Positions 52,117-60,756 of a DNA stretch of 64,000 nt are shown here, in pieces. The notes under the pieces are model-generated. The model saw only the letters and a list, made by a program, of their open reading frames with translations. It did not search any database and was not told the origin of the DNA. The DNA is from Clostridiales bacterium (GTDB taxonomy: Bacteria > Bacillota > Clostridia > Oscillospirales > Ruminococcaceae). Location: assembly GCA_003150405.1 (NCBI GenBank), contig QAMM01000006.1, positions 70,172-134,171 of the forward strand, in the 5' to 3' direction. How positions within the stretch are numbered: the stretch's first letter is position 1; each line of letters opens with the position of its first letter. The position numbers and the translations under genes are program-made.

Positions 52117-53646
52117 ATGCAGTATTTGTTAGGTGTAGACCTTGGTACCTCCGGTACCAAAACCGTTCTGTTTGACGCAGACGGCAAAGCGATTTGTTCC
52201 AAAACCATTGAGTACCCCATGTACCAGCCACAGAACGGCTGGGCAGAGCAGGATCCGGCTGACTGGTGGAACGCCACCAAAGAGGGGATTCGGTACTGTT
52301 TGTCCACCAGTGGCGTAAAGGCTGAGGATGTCAAGGGCGTTGGCCTTTCCGGCCAGATGCACGGCCTTGTCATGCTGGATAAAGACGGTAATGTGCTGCG
52401 CAATTCCATCATTTGGTGCGACCAGCGTACCGTCAAGGAAGTTGACCAGATGAACAGCATCATCGGCGCACAGCGGATCATTGAGATCACTGCCAATCCG
52501 GCGCTTGCCAACTTCACCGCAGCGAAAATCCTTTGGGTGCAGAACAACGAGCCGGATCTGTATGCGAAATGTGCGCACATCCTGCTGCCGAAGGACTACA
52601 TTCGTTATATGCTCACCGGCGAGTTTGCCACCGAGGTATCCGATGCTGCTGGTATGCAGCTCATGGATGTCCCGAACCGCTGCTGGTCGGATGAAATGCT
52701 TACCAAATTACATATTGATCGTTCGCTGCTTGGCTCCATGCATGAGTCCCCGGATGTCACCGGTAAGGTTCACAGCAAAGCCGCTGAGCTGACCGGCCTG
52801 AAGGAAGGCACCATTGTGGTCGGCGGCGCGGGTGACAATGCGGCCGCCGCTGTTGGTACCGGCGTTGTCAAATCCGGTGTTGCGTTCACTACTCTTGGTA
52901 CCTCTGGCGTTGTTTATGCGGTTTCCGACTCGGTTTCGATTGATAAAAAGGGCCGTGTTCATACCCTTTGCGCTTCGGTTCCGGGTAAATGGACTGTTAT
53001 GAGCTGCACCCTGGCCGCTGGCCTTTCGCTGAAATGGCTGCGTGACACCTGCTGTGCACCGGAAATTGCGGAAGCAGAGAAACAGGGTGTTGACCCGTAT
53101 GTGATTATGGATAAGCTTGCGGATAAAGTTGGCCCTGGCGCAGGCGGCCTCATCTTCCTGCCGTACCTCATGGGTGAGCGTTCCCCGCATCCGGATTCCT
53201 TTGCGCGTGGCACCTTCTTTGGCCTCTCGGCTATCCATGACCGCAGCAATATGATTCGTGCTGTCCTTGAGGGCGTTGCTTACTCCCAGCTCGACTGCGT
53301 CGATGTATTCCGTGATATGGGCGTTAACATCAACGACATGATGGCTTGCGGTGGCGGCGGACGCAGTAAGGTTTGGCGCCAGATGCTGGCCGATATGTAC
53401 GGCTGTCCGGTCAACACCATTCATGCGGATGAAGGCCCGGCGCTTGGCGTTGCCATCCTCGCGGGTGTTGGTGCTGGCGTTTACAATTCGGTTGAGGAAG
53501 CGTGTGACAACATCATCCGCAAGAACATCACTCAGCAGCCGAATATGGAAAACCATGACGTTTACATGGGCTACTATGACCTTTATAAGAAACTTTACCA
53601 GGATTTGAAGGGCGACTTTGAGACCCTTTCCACCCTTGTAAAATAA
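52117..53646 (+). CDS. xylB: Xylulokinase
   Basis: 509-residue FGGY kinase. GVDLGTSGTKTV at the N-terminus, GLSGQMHGLVMLD and IWCDQRT (xylulokinase hallmarks), GGAGDNAAAAVGTG and the C-terminal ACGGGGRSKVWRQMLAD. Phosphorylates D-xylulose to enter the pentose phosphate pathway. The ATG at 52117 sits six to seven bases after TGAGGTG; an in-frame GTG at 52108 overlaps that site. Xylose isomerase and a transporter are not in the window, which points to a polyol rather than xylose as input. Confidence 0.95.
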   Translation: MQYLLGVDLGTSGTKTVLFDADGKAICSKTIEYPMYQPQNGWAEQDPADWWNATKEGIRYCLSTSGVKAEDVKGVGLSGQMHGLVMLDKDGNVLRNSIIWCDQRTVKEVDQMNSIIGAQRIIEITANPALANFTAAKILWVQNNEPDLYAKCAHILLPKDYIRYMLTGEFATEVSDAAGMQLMDVPNRCWSDEMLTKLHIDRSLLGSMHESPDVTGKVHSKAAELTGLKEGTIVVGGAGDNAAAAVGTGVVKSGVAFTTLGTSGVVYAVSDSVSIDKKGRVHTLCASVPGKWTVMSCTLAAGLSLKWLRDTCCAPEIAEAEKQGVDPYVIMDKLADKVGPGAGGLIFLPYLMGERSPHPDSFARGTFFGLSAIHDRSNMIRAVLEGVAYSQLDCVDVFRDMGVNINDMMACGGGGRSKVWRQMLADMYGCPVNTIHADEGPALGVAILAGVGAGVYNSVEEACDNIIRKNITQQPNMENHDVYMGYYDLYKKLYQDLKGDFETLSTLVK

Positions 53647-53661
53647 GACAGCAAGGCAAAC

Positions 53662-53697
53662 GCCCGGCAGTGATTTTCCACTGCCGGGCATTTTTGT
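53662..53697 (+). terminator. Terminator after xylB
   Basis: GCCCGGCAGTG/CACTGCCGGGC, six-base loop, ATTTTT tail. Confidence 0.9.
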
Positions 53698-53893
53698 ATA
53701 TTTGGTTTGTGGTTGACTGAAGCAGGAAATTTCTACAGGGAAGAGCCAATTCTTGATGAAATGATGTGGCATACACTGCGTACAGATGGCTGTCTGCTGC
53801 CGCAAAATAAATTTACTTACCGGTGGAGCCTATAAAACAACTGAACGATGAAACGGTTTTGGGGCGGTCCGGTGAAGCTGTGCAGGGAAGCCC

Positions 53894-54292
53894 TTAAAGC
53901 CGGGAAATCTCCATGGGGTATTGTTCCGGGCAGAGTTCAAATCCGGCATTTTTGTAGAAATGAACGCTTTCATCGTAAGAGATAAGAGCAATACGTAAAA
54001 AATCGCGGTAATGGCAGAGCAGATGGGTGAGCATAAGCTGACCAATACCCTGCCGCTGTCTTGCGGGATGAACCAGCGCGTAGACGATGTAGGCGTTGAT
54101 GGCGCCGTCGTCCATAGCGCTGATGAGTCCGACAAGACGGCCGGATTCATTGCGGGCGGCAACGTGATATTCCATGTGCTGCAAAGCGATGAATAGTTTA
54201 TTGCCATACTGTCCGGATTTCCATTCTAGTGCTAGGAACAACTCTTCAAGTTCCAGTTGGGAGACCGGTTTGTTCTCTTCTATGGTTATCAT
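53894..54292 (-). CDS. GNAT family N-acetyltransferase
   Basis: 132 residues. Acetyl-CoA loop VHPARQRQGIGQLML and the C-terminal VHFYKNAGFEL of the fold are clear. The ATG at 54292 has AGAGGTG six bases upstream; a GTG three codons earlier is part of that site. Monocistronic, substrate unknown. Confidence 0.88.
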   Translation of the reverse strand: MITIEENKPVSQLELEELFLALEWKSGQYGNKLFIALQHMEYHVAARNESGRLVGLISAMDDGAINAYIVYALVHPARQRQGIGQLMLTHLLCHYRDFLRIALISYDESVHFYKNAGFELCPEQYPMEISRL

Positions 54293-54541
54293 CGGTATCA
54301 CCTCTGCCTGATTCCGGCCAACGGCTCTTGTGCGGGTATAGGAGCGGCCTTTGGCTGGCTGGTGTTATAATCCTATGCCGCTGTGTGAATACTTATGAGT
54401 GGCAATGTTTATTGGCAAAATTCACACATTCCGACAAGTATTTTGGTGAAACAGAATAAAAAGTAAAAAACGAGTTGATTCTTCGGATATATTAAGGTAA
54501 AATGAATATATTATGTATAAATAATCAAGGAGGATTATTCA

Positions 54542-55867
54542 ATGGCAAAAAGGAACCAATGGGCCACAGGCGTCGGCTTTATTTTGGCGACGGCCGGTTC
54601 AGCAATTGGCCTTGGCAACCTGTGGAAGTTCCCATATTTGATGGGTAAAAACGGTGGCTTCTGGTTTTTAATTGTTTATCTTGTATTTATATTGGTGTTG
54701 GGCCTTCCGGTTATGGTAACCGAAATGTCTATTGGTCGTTACACCCAAAAAAGCCCGGTCAGCGCTTACCGGTCGCTCAACAAAAAGGCGACGGTCATTG
54801 GCGTGCTTGGGGTTCTGGCTGCATTTTTGATTCTGTCTTATTACAGCGTCATCGGCGGCTGGATTTTAAAGTACATAGAGTCCTATGTCGTAACCTTTCA
54901 GGCGGTTGATTTTGAGGCTTATATCGCCTCGCCGGTGGAGCCGGTGATTTGGCATTTTGTCTTTATGGCACTGGCTTGCTTATTCTGCTATAAAGGCGCC
55001 AAGAGCATTGAAAAAGCGTCTAAGTTTATGATGCCGCTGCTCTTTATCTTCATTTTGATCATTGTTGTCCGTTCCGTTACTTTGCCGGGCGCAATGGAAG
55101 GGCTGCGGTTCATGTTTGTCCCGTCGGCTGATGGATTTACCTTTGATTCAATTACCGCTGCATTGGGGCAGGTTTTCTATTCCCTGAGCCTTGCAATGGG
55201 TATTACTGTAACCTATGGCAGTTACCTCAACAAGAAAAACAATATTCCTAAAGACTGTGCTGTTGTAGCCGGGCTGGATACTGGCGCTGCGGTTCTTGCG
55301 GGAATTGCAATTTTTCCGGCGGTCTTTGCGTTCGGACTGGAGCCAGCGCAGGGCCCGAGCTTGATTTTTGGCACCCTGCCGAAGGTGTTTGAATCAATGG
55401 CAGGCGGTTCCATTTTCGCTATTATTTTCTTTATCCTCATGTTCTTTGCGGCTATTACCTCTGGTATTGCCCTTTTGGAGTGCGTGGTTTCCTACGTTAT
55501 TGACGACCTGCACTGGAAACGCAACAAGGCAATCTTTATTGTAGGTGCGCTTATCTTTATCCTGGGTATTCCAAGTGCGTTGTCCTTTGGCACTCTCAGC
55601 AATATCACTATTCTCAATTACAGTCTGTTTGATTTTATTGGGATGGTTACCGACAACATTCTGTTGCCGATTGGCGGTGTGCTGATGTGCATTTACATCG
55701 GCTGGTTCTGGAAGCCGGGTAAGCTTATCGCTGAAATTCAGGAGGGCGGTGTGAAGTTCAAACTCCAGAAGGCGTGGCTGTGGTGTATCCGCACCGTAAC
55801 ACCGGTGTTGATTTTGGGCGTTACCATTATTGGATTTATCAATGTCTACCAGACCATTACCGGCTGA
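54542..55867 (+). CDS. Sodium-dependent transporter (NSS/SNF family)
   Basis: 441 residues with 11-12 membrane helices. Helix 1 GFILATAGSAIGLGNLWKFP carries the sodium-site motif of LeuT-like transporters, and helix 6-7 has the SLSLAMGITVTYGSYL pattern. Imports an amino acid or amine with sodium. Ribosome site AAGGAGG seven bases before ATG. Stands alone, with a terminator after it. Confidence 0.94.
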   Translation: MAKRNQWATGVGFILATAGSAIGLGNLWKFPYLMGKNGGFWFLIVYLVFILVLGLPVMVTEMSIGRYTQKSPVSAYRSLNKKATVIGVLGVLAAFLILSYYSVIGGWILKYIESYVVTFQAVDFEAYIASPVEPVIWHFVFMALACLFCYKGAKSIEKASKFMMPLLFIFILIIVVRSVTLPGAMEGLRFMFVPSADGFTFDSITAALGQVFYSLSLAMGITVTYGSYLNKKNNIPKDCAVVAGLDTGAAVLAGIAIFPAVFAFGLEPAQGPSLIFGTLPKVFESMAGGSIFAIIFFILMFFAAITSGIALLECVVSYVIDDLHWKRNKAIFIVGALIFILGIPSALSFGTLSNITILNYSLFDFIGMVTDNILLPIGGVLMCIYIGWFWKPGKLIAEIQEGGVKFKLQKAWLWCIRTVTPVLILGVTIIGFINVYQTITG

Positions 55868-55924
55868 TCCCGTTGTATGGAGTAGAACATTCCAAGCGCC
55901 TGAATAGGTGCCGCTGAGTAAATC

Positions 55925-55962
55925 AAAAATAACCCATGCTCATTCAGCGTGGGTTATTTTTT
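55925..55962. terminator. Bidirectional terminator
   Basis: AAAAATAACCCATGC/GCGTGGGTTATTTTT (one G-U), seven-base loop, between convergent genes. Confidence 0.85.
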
Positions 55963-56163
55963 ATGGGTGTGGTTCCAGCCGCCGAGCAAATCTTGGTGGG
56001 CGGCGCTTTGCAGCGAACCCGCCATACTGCGCAGTTCTGCTGCCGTACGCACATAGGCATTGTATTCATGTAGCCTGCACTGCAATTCGGCGGGAAGCGA
56101 GAGAAAAAAACTGCGGCTACTTTGGCTGTTTTGAATGAGCTGGTGTAAATCCTGGTATTGCAT
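55954..56163 (-). CDS. Small conserved-looking protein of unknown function
   Basis: 69 residues, no signal or membrane segment, helical: YQDLHQLIQNSQSSRSFFLSL, AELQCRLHEYNAYVRTAAEL. Its ATG has an excellent ribosome site (GGGAGGAATGTC), which together with the terminator overlap at its end supports a true gene. The pattern of short LP..VQ..L helices resembles small cytosolic proteins seen in gut Clostridia, but I cannot name a family. Confidence 0.65.
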   Translation of the reverse strand: MQYQDLHQLIQNSQSSRSFFLSLPAELQCRLHEYNAYVRTAAELRSMAGSLQSAAHQDLLGGWNHTHKK

Positions 56164-56293
56164 GACATTCCTCCCACCTTAGTATTTTCTTTTTTGGGAA
56201 AAAATATCCGGAGGGAGGAAAATAACAGACCATTTCCAGCATAATGTCATTGTGCCGGAAATGGCCTGCATAAAAGGATGCTGAAATGAAAAG

Positions 56294-57061
56294 TCAGGGC
56301 CTTGCCGTAAAGAACAGGCGGGGGAAGCGGAAAATGATCCGCCCGTTTTTTTGAACGGGAAAGGCTTCTACTGTGCGCCGGTAAATTTCGCGCTCAAATG
56401 CATCGCGTTTTTCTTCCGGCAGAGCGGAAAGGTAAGGGCGCATGCCGGTGCCGCGGTACCACTCAAGAATATCCTGATGAGTGTTCATAATATGGTAATA
56501 GGTTGTTTCCCAAATGGTGAACTCCGAGGCAATTTCCGAAAGCAGGTCAAAATAGCCCTCTGGTGTCAAGCTGTAATGAATGCGCGGATTTGAAAAATAG
56601 TTTTTCCAGTCTGCACTGCTGGCTGTTTCCCGAAGAATCCGATGAATTGGCGCCGCATCCTGATTCGGAATTTGCACGGCAAGCTGTCCGCCGGGCTTTA
56701 ACAGACCAAGCAGATTCCGCAGCAGCTTTGGATGATCCGGTACCCACTGGATGCAGGCGTTGGAAAAGATCACGTCAAAATCGTTGCCAAGAGTGGTAAC
56801 TTCGGTGCTGACGTCGCAGAGTTCAAACGTGAGTTCCGGGTGCTGTTTGCGGGCGCTTTCAATCATATTAGGGGAGTTGTCTACCCCAATAACGGCCGCG
56901 TTGGGAAAGCGTCTGGCGAGCACCTCGGTGCTGTTGCCGGGGCCGCAGCCGATGTCCACCAGCTTTTGAGGGTTCCCAATGATTCGGTTTACAAGGTCAA
57001 GAGAAGGCTGGGTGCGTTCCCCTGCAAATTTAAGGTATTGTGCTGAATTCCAGTCAGCCAT
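56294..57061 (-). CDS. Class I methyltransferase (trans-aconitate 2-methyltransferase-like)
   Basis: 255 residues. SAM-binding motif VDIGCGPGNSTEVLA, then GVDNSPNMI, FDVIFSNACIQWVPDH and LLGLLKPGGQLAVQIP, in the order of Tam proteins, which start WNxxxYLKFxxERTxPxxDL as this one does. Tam methylates trans-aconitate to relieve aconitase inhibition. The ATG at 57061 follows GGAGGAATTCAAT; an upstream in-frame ATG lacks a site. Confidence 0.86.
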   Translation of the reverse strand: MADWNSAQYLKFAGERTQPSLDLVNRIIGNPQKLVDIGCGPGNSTEVLARRFPNAAVIGVDNSPNMIESARKQHPELTFELCDVSTEVTTLGNDFDVIFSNACIQWVPDHPKLLRNLLGLLKPGGQLAVQIPNQDAAPIHRILRETASSADWKNYFSNPRIHYSLTPEGYFDLLSEIASEFTIWETTYYHIMNTHQDILEWYRGTGMRPYLSALPEEKRDAFEREIYRRTVEAFPVQKNGRIIFRFPRLFFTARP

Positions 57062-57157
57062 ATTGAATTCCTCCAGTGTTTTGAATGTTTTTGTGCGAAT
57101 CGTTTGCATGTCGTAATTGGTTTGTCGTGTAGTAATTGGAACGCCTTTGTTTAACTA

Positions 57158-57784
57158 TTATCCTTCCAGCTTACGGATAAAATTGGTCATGATGCGCTTT
57201 TCCTGTTCCGGTGGTGGCACTTGCTGTTTGTAGCTTTGAACAGCCTCCAAAAGCCATGCCATATTTCGCCCAAGAGTACGCATGATCTGCATCCCTTCAA
57301 GATCCTGCTTGACCTCCTCCGGTGTGTTGCCATGAACACAATTCCAGTAGAAAGAGGGGACGGTGATCACCTGTGCCAGGTTAAAGAAATTATTGAGTTG
57401 ATGGAAGGTATCCACCCCGCCGGAGCGGCGCAAGGAAGTGACAGCAACGCCGACCTTAAAGCGAAGATCCGGGCCACAGTAGAAAAAGCGATCCAAAAAG
57501 GCTTTCATCCGGCCGGAAATACCGGAGTAATAAACCGGAGAACCGATAATAATGCCGTCCGCTTGCTGCATTTTGTTAAGACATTGGTTCACTACGTCGT
57601 CAAAGACGCAGCGGCCGGTTTCCTTACATTTGCCGCAGGCAATGCAGCCCTGAATAGGACTTGTTCCAAGTTGGACGAGTTCCACTTCAATGTCGCGCTT
57701 TTGCAATTCGGCTGCAAGCGTTTGAATGGCAGTATAAGTGCAGCCGTTTGTATGCGGGCTGCCGTTGATTGCAAGAACCTTCAT
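57158..57784 (-). CDS. Flavodoxin family protein / iron-sulfur flavoprotein-like reductase
   Basis: 208 residues. FMN site INGSPHTNGCTYTAI, then CIACGKCKETGRC, a CxxCxxCx5C iron-sulfur motif as in Isf-type flavoproteins, and IIGSPVYYSGISGRMKAFLDR. NAD(P)H-dependent FMN reductase or electron carrier. A terminator separates it from the upstream HAD gene. Confidence 0.9.
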   Translation of the reverse strand: MKVLAINGSPHTNGCTYTAIQTLAAELQKRDIEVELVQLGTSPIQGCIACGKCKETGRCVFDDVVNQCLNKMQQADGIIIGSPVYYSGISGRMKAFLDRFFYCGPDLRFKVGVAVTSLRRSGGVDTFHQLNNFFNLAQVITVPSFYWNCVHGNTPEEVKQDLEGMQIMRTLGRNMAWLLEAVQSYKQQVPPPEQEKRIMTNFIRKLEG

Positions 57785-57803
57785 ATTTGATTGCCTCCTT
57801 TGA

Positions 57804-57849
57804 AAAGAAAAATGCGGCCGCGCCTTTTAGAAGAAATAAAAGGTGCGGC
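57804..57849 (-). terminator. Terminator after the HAD hydrolase gene
   Basis: GCCGCGCCTTTT/AAAAGGTGCGGC (one G-U) at 57817-57849. On the minus strand it is followed by ATTTTTCTTT. Confidence 0.7.
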
Positions 57850-57868
57850 GCACCTCCCAACTAAGCGG

Positions 57869-58564
57869 TTATTTTGAACTTGTGGCCAGGATGCTGGGGA
57901 TTTCAGACAGAACGGCACAGGTGTGGCCGGCATTGGAAACAGTGTTCCGATGAACAAGCACCGATGGAATTCCGGCGTTGCTCGCCCCTGCGATATCCGC
58001 GCGGGGATTGTCCCCGACCATAAGGCAATGCTCCGGGTGACCGGCAAGTGCCAGTGCGTATTCAAAGATGGCACGATCCGGCTTATCCAGCCCGATTTCG
58101 CCGGAGATGACACAGCCTGAAAAATACCCCTCCAGCCCAAGCGCGCGCATGGTCTGCCGCAGTTCCGGGTAATTGTTGGAAAGAATATAATTTTGATATC
58201 CCAACGCCCGGACACAGCTTAAAGTCTCAATGGTGTCATCATATAAATGGTACTTAGAAACGTCAAGAATCAGCTCCCGTGTGTACGGCCCCAAGCTTTC
58301 GGCAGCCGCTGGCTCCACTCCAAAACGGCGGTACACCTCGGCAAATTTGCGGTACATAAAGGGCCACCAGGCATCGGCTTTAATTTCGGGATGCGGTTCC
58401 GGGAGGTCCCAGGGGTAGCCAGACACCATATAGGGGCGGACATCAGCCAAGGTGATTCCACGGCCCGGCAGCTGCTCGTTGAGTACCTGAAGCACCGAAT
58501 TGCTCCAGAGTGAATGACAATAAACAAGGGTGCCGTCAAAGTCCCAGAAAATGGCCTTGTTCAT
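57869..58564 (-). CDS. HAD family hydrolase
   Basis: 231 residues. Motif I FWDFDGTLV (nucleophile Asp), motif II ILSNN, Lys in GLDKPDRAIF and motif IV MVGDNPRADIAGASNAG. Small-molecule phosphatase of the phosphoglycolate-phosphatase type; substrate unknown. Confidence 0.92.
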   Translation of the reverse strand: MNKAIFWDFDGTLVYCHSLWSNSVLQVLNEQLPGRGITLADVRPYMVSGYPWDLPEPHPEIKADAWWPFMYRKFAEVYRRFGVEPAAAESLGPYTRELILDVSKYHLYDDTIETLSCVRALGYQNYILSNNYPELRQTMRALGLEGYFSGCVISGEIGLDKPDRAIFEYALALAGHPEHCLMVGDNPRADIAGASNAGIPSVLVHRNTVSNAGHTCAVLSEIPSILATSSK

Positions 58565-58576
58565 CCGGTCCTCCTG

Positions 58577-59254
58577 TTATGCGAGTTCGTTTTTCACAAT
58601 TTCCCGAAGAATTTGCTCAAAGAGCGCCCCTCCTGTTTGGGCGGCAAGATCACGGATGGTTTGGGCATCGGCAGATTTCTGTGCGATGGCAAGCGCTGTG
58701 AGCGGGTCGGCTGGGTCGATCAGGCCGGCGGTGTATTGCTCGGCCTTTTGGACGTCCGGCTGTACCAGTACATGGCAAAATTCCGGAATAACGGCGTGCA
58801 GATCTTTTTGCAGATGGTAAAACCGTTCCAGCCAAGTATTGATGTCCTCAAAACCCGGCTTGTTGGTGTGAGTTTTAATCTGGCTGCGTTTGATGAGCGC
58901 TGGAAAAGCCTGATTGAAAAATGCTTCAGATTCTTCCGCCTCCTTGCCGGAGAGCCCTTCGGCGGGGATGGTGGTAAAAAAAGCACGTGCCGCTGCTGCG
59001 TCGCAGTAAAGGCCTTTTTCACCGTCATAATCCGGCAGATATTTGGCGAGAACCTTTCCGCAGCGGATGCCAAAGCGAAAGCTCTCGGCCTTGACGGGAA
59101 CCTCCGGCACACCGTCGATTTCCGGCATGGGGCCTGGATCCATTTCAAGATGCTGGGACATGGCGCCAAGGTATGCATAATTGTCTTTTAAAGTAAAACC
59201 GGTGAGCTGCGCTGCGCTGCGCACCACGGCAATTTGAAAAAAGTATGGTTTCAT
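58577..59254 (-). CDS. Hypothetical protein paired with the phospholipase-C-like gene
   Basis: 225 residues, soluble and helical, no recognised motif. Opens MKPYFFQIAVVRSAAQLTG. It begins 16 bases after the end of the upstream gene, with its own AAGGAGG site, so they are co-expressed. Parts such as AFFNQAFPALIKRS and INTWLERFYHLQKDL loosely echo the helical half of the neighbour, so the two may be distant relatives. Not recognised. Confidence 0.65.
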   Translation of the reverse strand: MKPYFFQIAVVRSAAQLTGFTLKDNYAYLGAMSQHLEMDPGPMPEIDGVPEVPVKAESFRFGIRCGKVLAKYLPDYDGEKGLYCDAAAARAFFTTIPAEGLSGKEAEESEAFFNQAFPALIKRSQIKTHTNKPGFEDINTWLERFYHLQKDLHAVIPEFCHVLVQPDVQKAEQYTAGLIDPADPLTALAIAQKSADAQTIRDLAAQTGGALFEQILREIVKNELA

Positions 59255-59270
59255 AGTGGTTTTCCCCTCC

Positions 59271-60185
59271 TTACACACGGAGCCCATCCGGGCCGAGTTT
59301 GCCAATGTCAAGCCGCTCTTTGAGCATGTCGATGGACATGCTGTCGTCGTGGAAATAGGCGGCAGCGGTTAAGAAATAACCAAGCGACAGGCGCAGTGCC
59401 TTGCCATAGTAACTTGACGGTGTTTCTGCCAGGGCGGTTTCCAGTGCTTCAGCTGAAACATCCTTGCCATCACGCAGGTTGCGCGCTGCGGCAATGATTT
59501 TATCGTCCAGGCTGTACCAGTTCAGGTCGGTGACGTACTGCGCCCGCAGTTCAGGAATGGGATGCGCAATGGCGTTGACATAGCGGTTAATATCGACGTA
59601 GAATTTTTGCACCCGCATGCAAATTTCTTCCATATACTTCGGTTTGGGGCTGTCCAGCGGGATGGTTTGAATGTTGATCAGGTTCATGGCGAGGGAGCTT
59701 TGGACAAAAGCTTCGGCAACATCGGTTTTCAGGTACGAGGCGCCGGGGAGTTGTTCCAACTTGTCAATGAAGATGCCGCAGCGGAAGCAGTCATCATCTG
59801 AAAAATAGAGATGGTAAGCCTCTGCTTCGTGGTAGATGCTGCATTCGGTCGGGGAGAGGGCAGGGTTTGCGTCGGTGCCGCGCCAGGTGAAATTAGGCTC
59901 TTTCCAGATGGGCTTCATCGTGCGGTCGCAGGCGCGGTGGCTAATCCAACCGAGAACAAAGGCGAGTTTTTGCTCGGTCAGCTCGTTACGGGTTGCCCAA
60001 ATTCCTTTGTATTCCTCCAGCAGAGTAAAGGAGAACTGGTCGCCTGCAACGGTGATGCTACCCAGACGGGCAAAATCGAGGTCATGCTGCAGCACTTGCT
60101 TAAAATCGGGCGGGATTTGCGGCAGGCGCTGCGCAATGGTGAAGCTATCCTCCACAATAGCGGTGTGTACGTTGTGCTCTGACAT
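59271..60185 (-). CDS. Zinc-dependent phospholipase C-like protein
   Basis: 304 residues, no signal peptide. KLAFVLGWISHRACDRTMKP near residue 75 matches the (A/F)xLGxxSHxxxD pattern of bacterial zinc-dependent phospholipase C (PF00882) folds, with further His residues at HTAIVEDSF and YHEAEAYHLYF as possible metal ligands. The domain is otherwise divergent. Function uncertain; metal-dependent phosphoesterase is an inference. First gene of a two-gene unit. Confidence 0.62.
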   Translation of the reverse strand: MSEHNVHTAIVEDSFTIAQRLPQIPPDFKQVLQHDLDFARLGSITVAGDQFSFTLLEEYKGIWATRNELTEQKLAFVLGWISHRACDRTMKPIWKEPNFTWRGTDANPALSPTECSIYHEAEAYHLYFSDDDCFRCGIFIDKLEQLPGASYLKTDVAEAFVQSSLAMNLINIQTIPLDSPKPKYMEEICMRVQKFYVDINRYVNAIAHPIPELRAQYVTDLNWYSLDDKIIAAARNLRDGKDVSAEALETALAETPSSYYGKALRLSLGYFLTAAAYFHDDSMSIDMLKERLDIGKLGPDGLRV

Positions 60186-60756
60186 GGTGTTGTTCCCTCA
60201 TTTCTGGTTGTAGTGTGGATGTATTGGCAGTTCCGCTGAAGCGGAAGTTGAGACTGGGAAAAATGAAACCGCATGAGAGCGCGGAATAGCGCCGGGCGAA
60301 AAGTAGAGCATTATATAAGGCGCTGGAACGAAAAGGCCGAAACGTCAGGATATACGGTATATGGAGGCAGTAATATTTCGTAGAATCCCTGGCTGTTGAA
60401 GGGGAGAAAGGGTCTCTAGGCTGCCGCTCATTTCACGGGCCTGAGAGACGATAAAAAGTGTTATGCCGAACAAAATGGCAGACAGTACGGTTTGAAAAAT
60501 TAAAATAAGGTTCTCCTATAAAGGTGATTTTTGAGTTACCGTATCCCGCATTTTTTTCTATTATAGCACAATTTTGGAAAAAGAGAAACTTGAACGGCAC
60601 TCTTTACGTCCGAGCCATAAAACGGGGGATTCAGGCGGGAAAAAGCCGCAGAACGGAGATTGCCCAACAAGCATACTGGTGGTATACTAACAGGGATGGA
60701 CAGGCCGTGTTTGCTGGCGGCCCACAAGAAAAAATACCGTTTGGAGGAACCCATTT
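60186..60756. other. Divergent intergenic region with an imperfect hairpin
   Basis: 570 bases. GTCTCTAGGC/GCCTGAGAGAC hairpin at 60412-60449 (one bulge). Minus-strand TATATAAT near 60311-60318 may serve the phospholipase-like gene; CTATTATAG near 60559-60567 may serve the next gene. No ORF has support. Confidence 0.4.

Noticed and set aside
60412..60449. Riboswitch (TPP- or glycine-like) from the CCTGAGAGAC stretch
   Set aside because: Only a simple bulged hairpin; other conserved riboswitch elements are missing and neighbours are unrelated.
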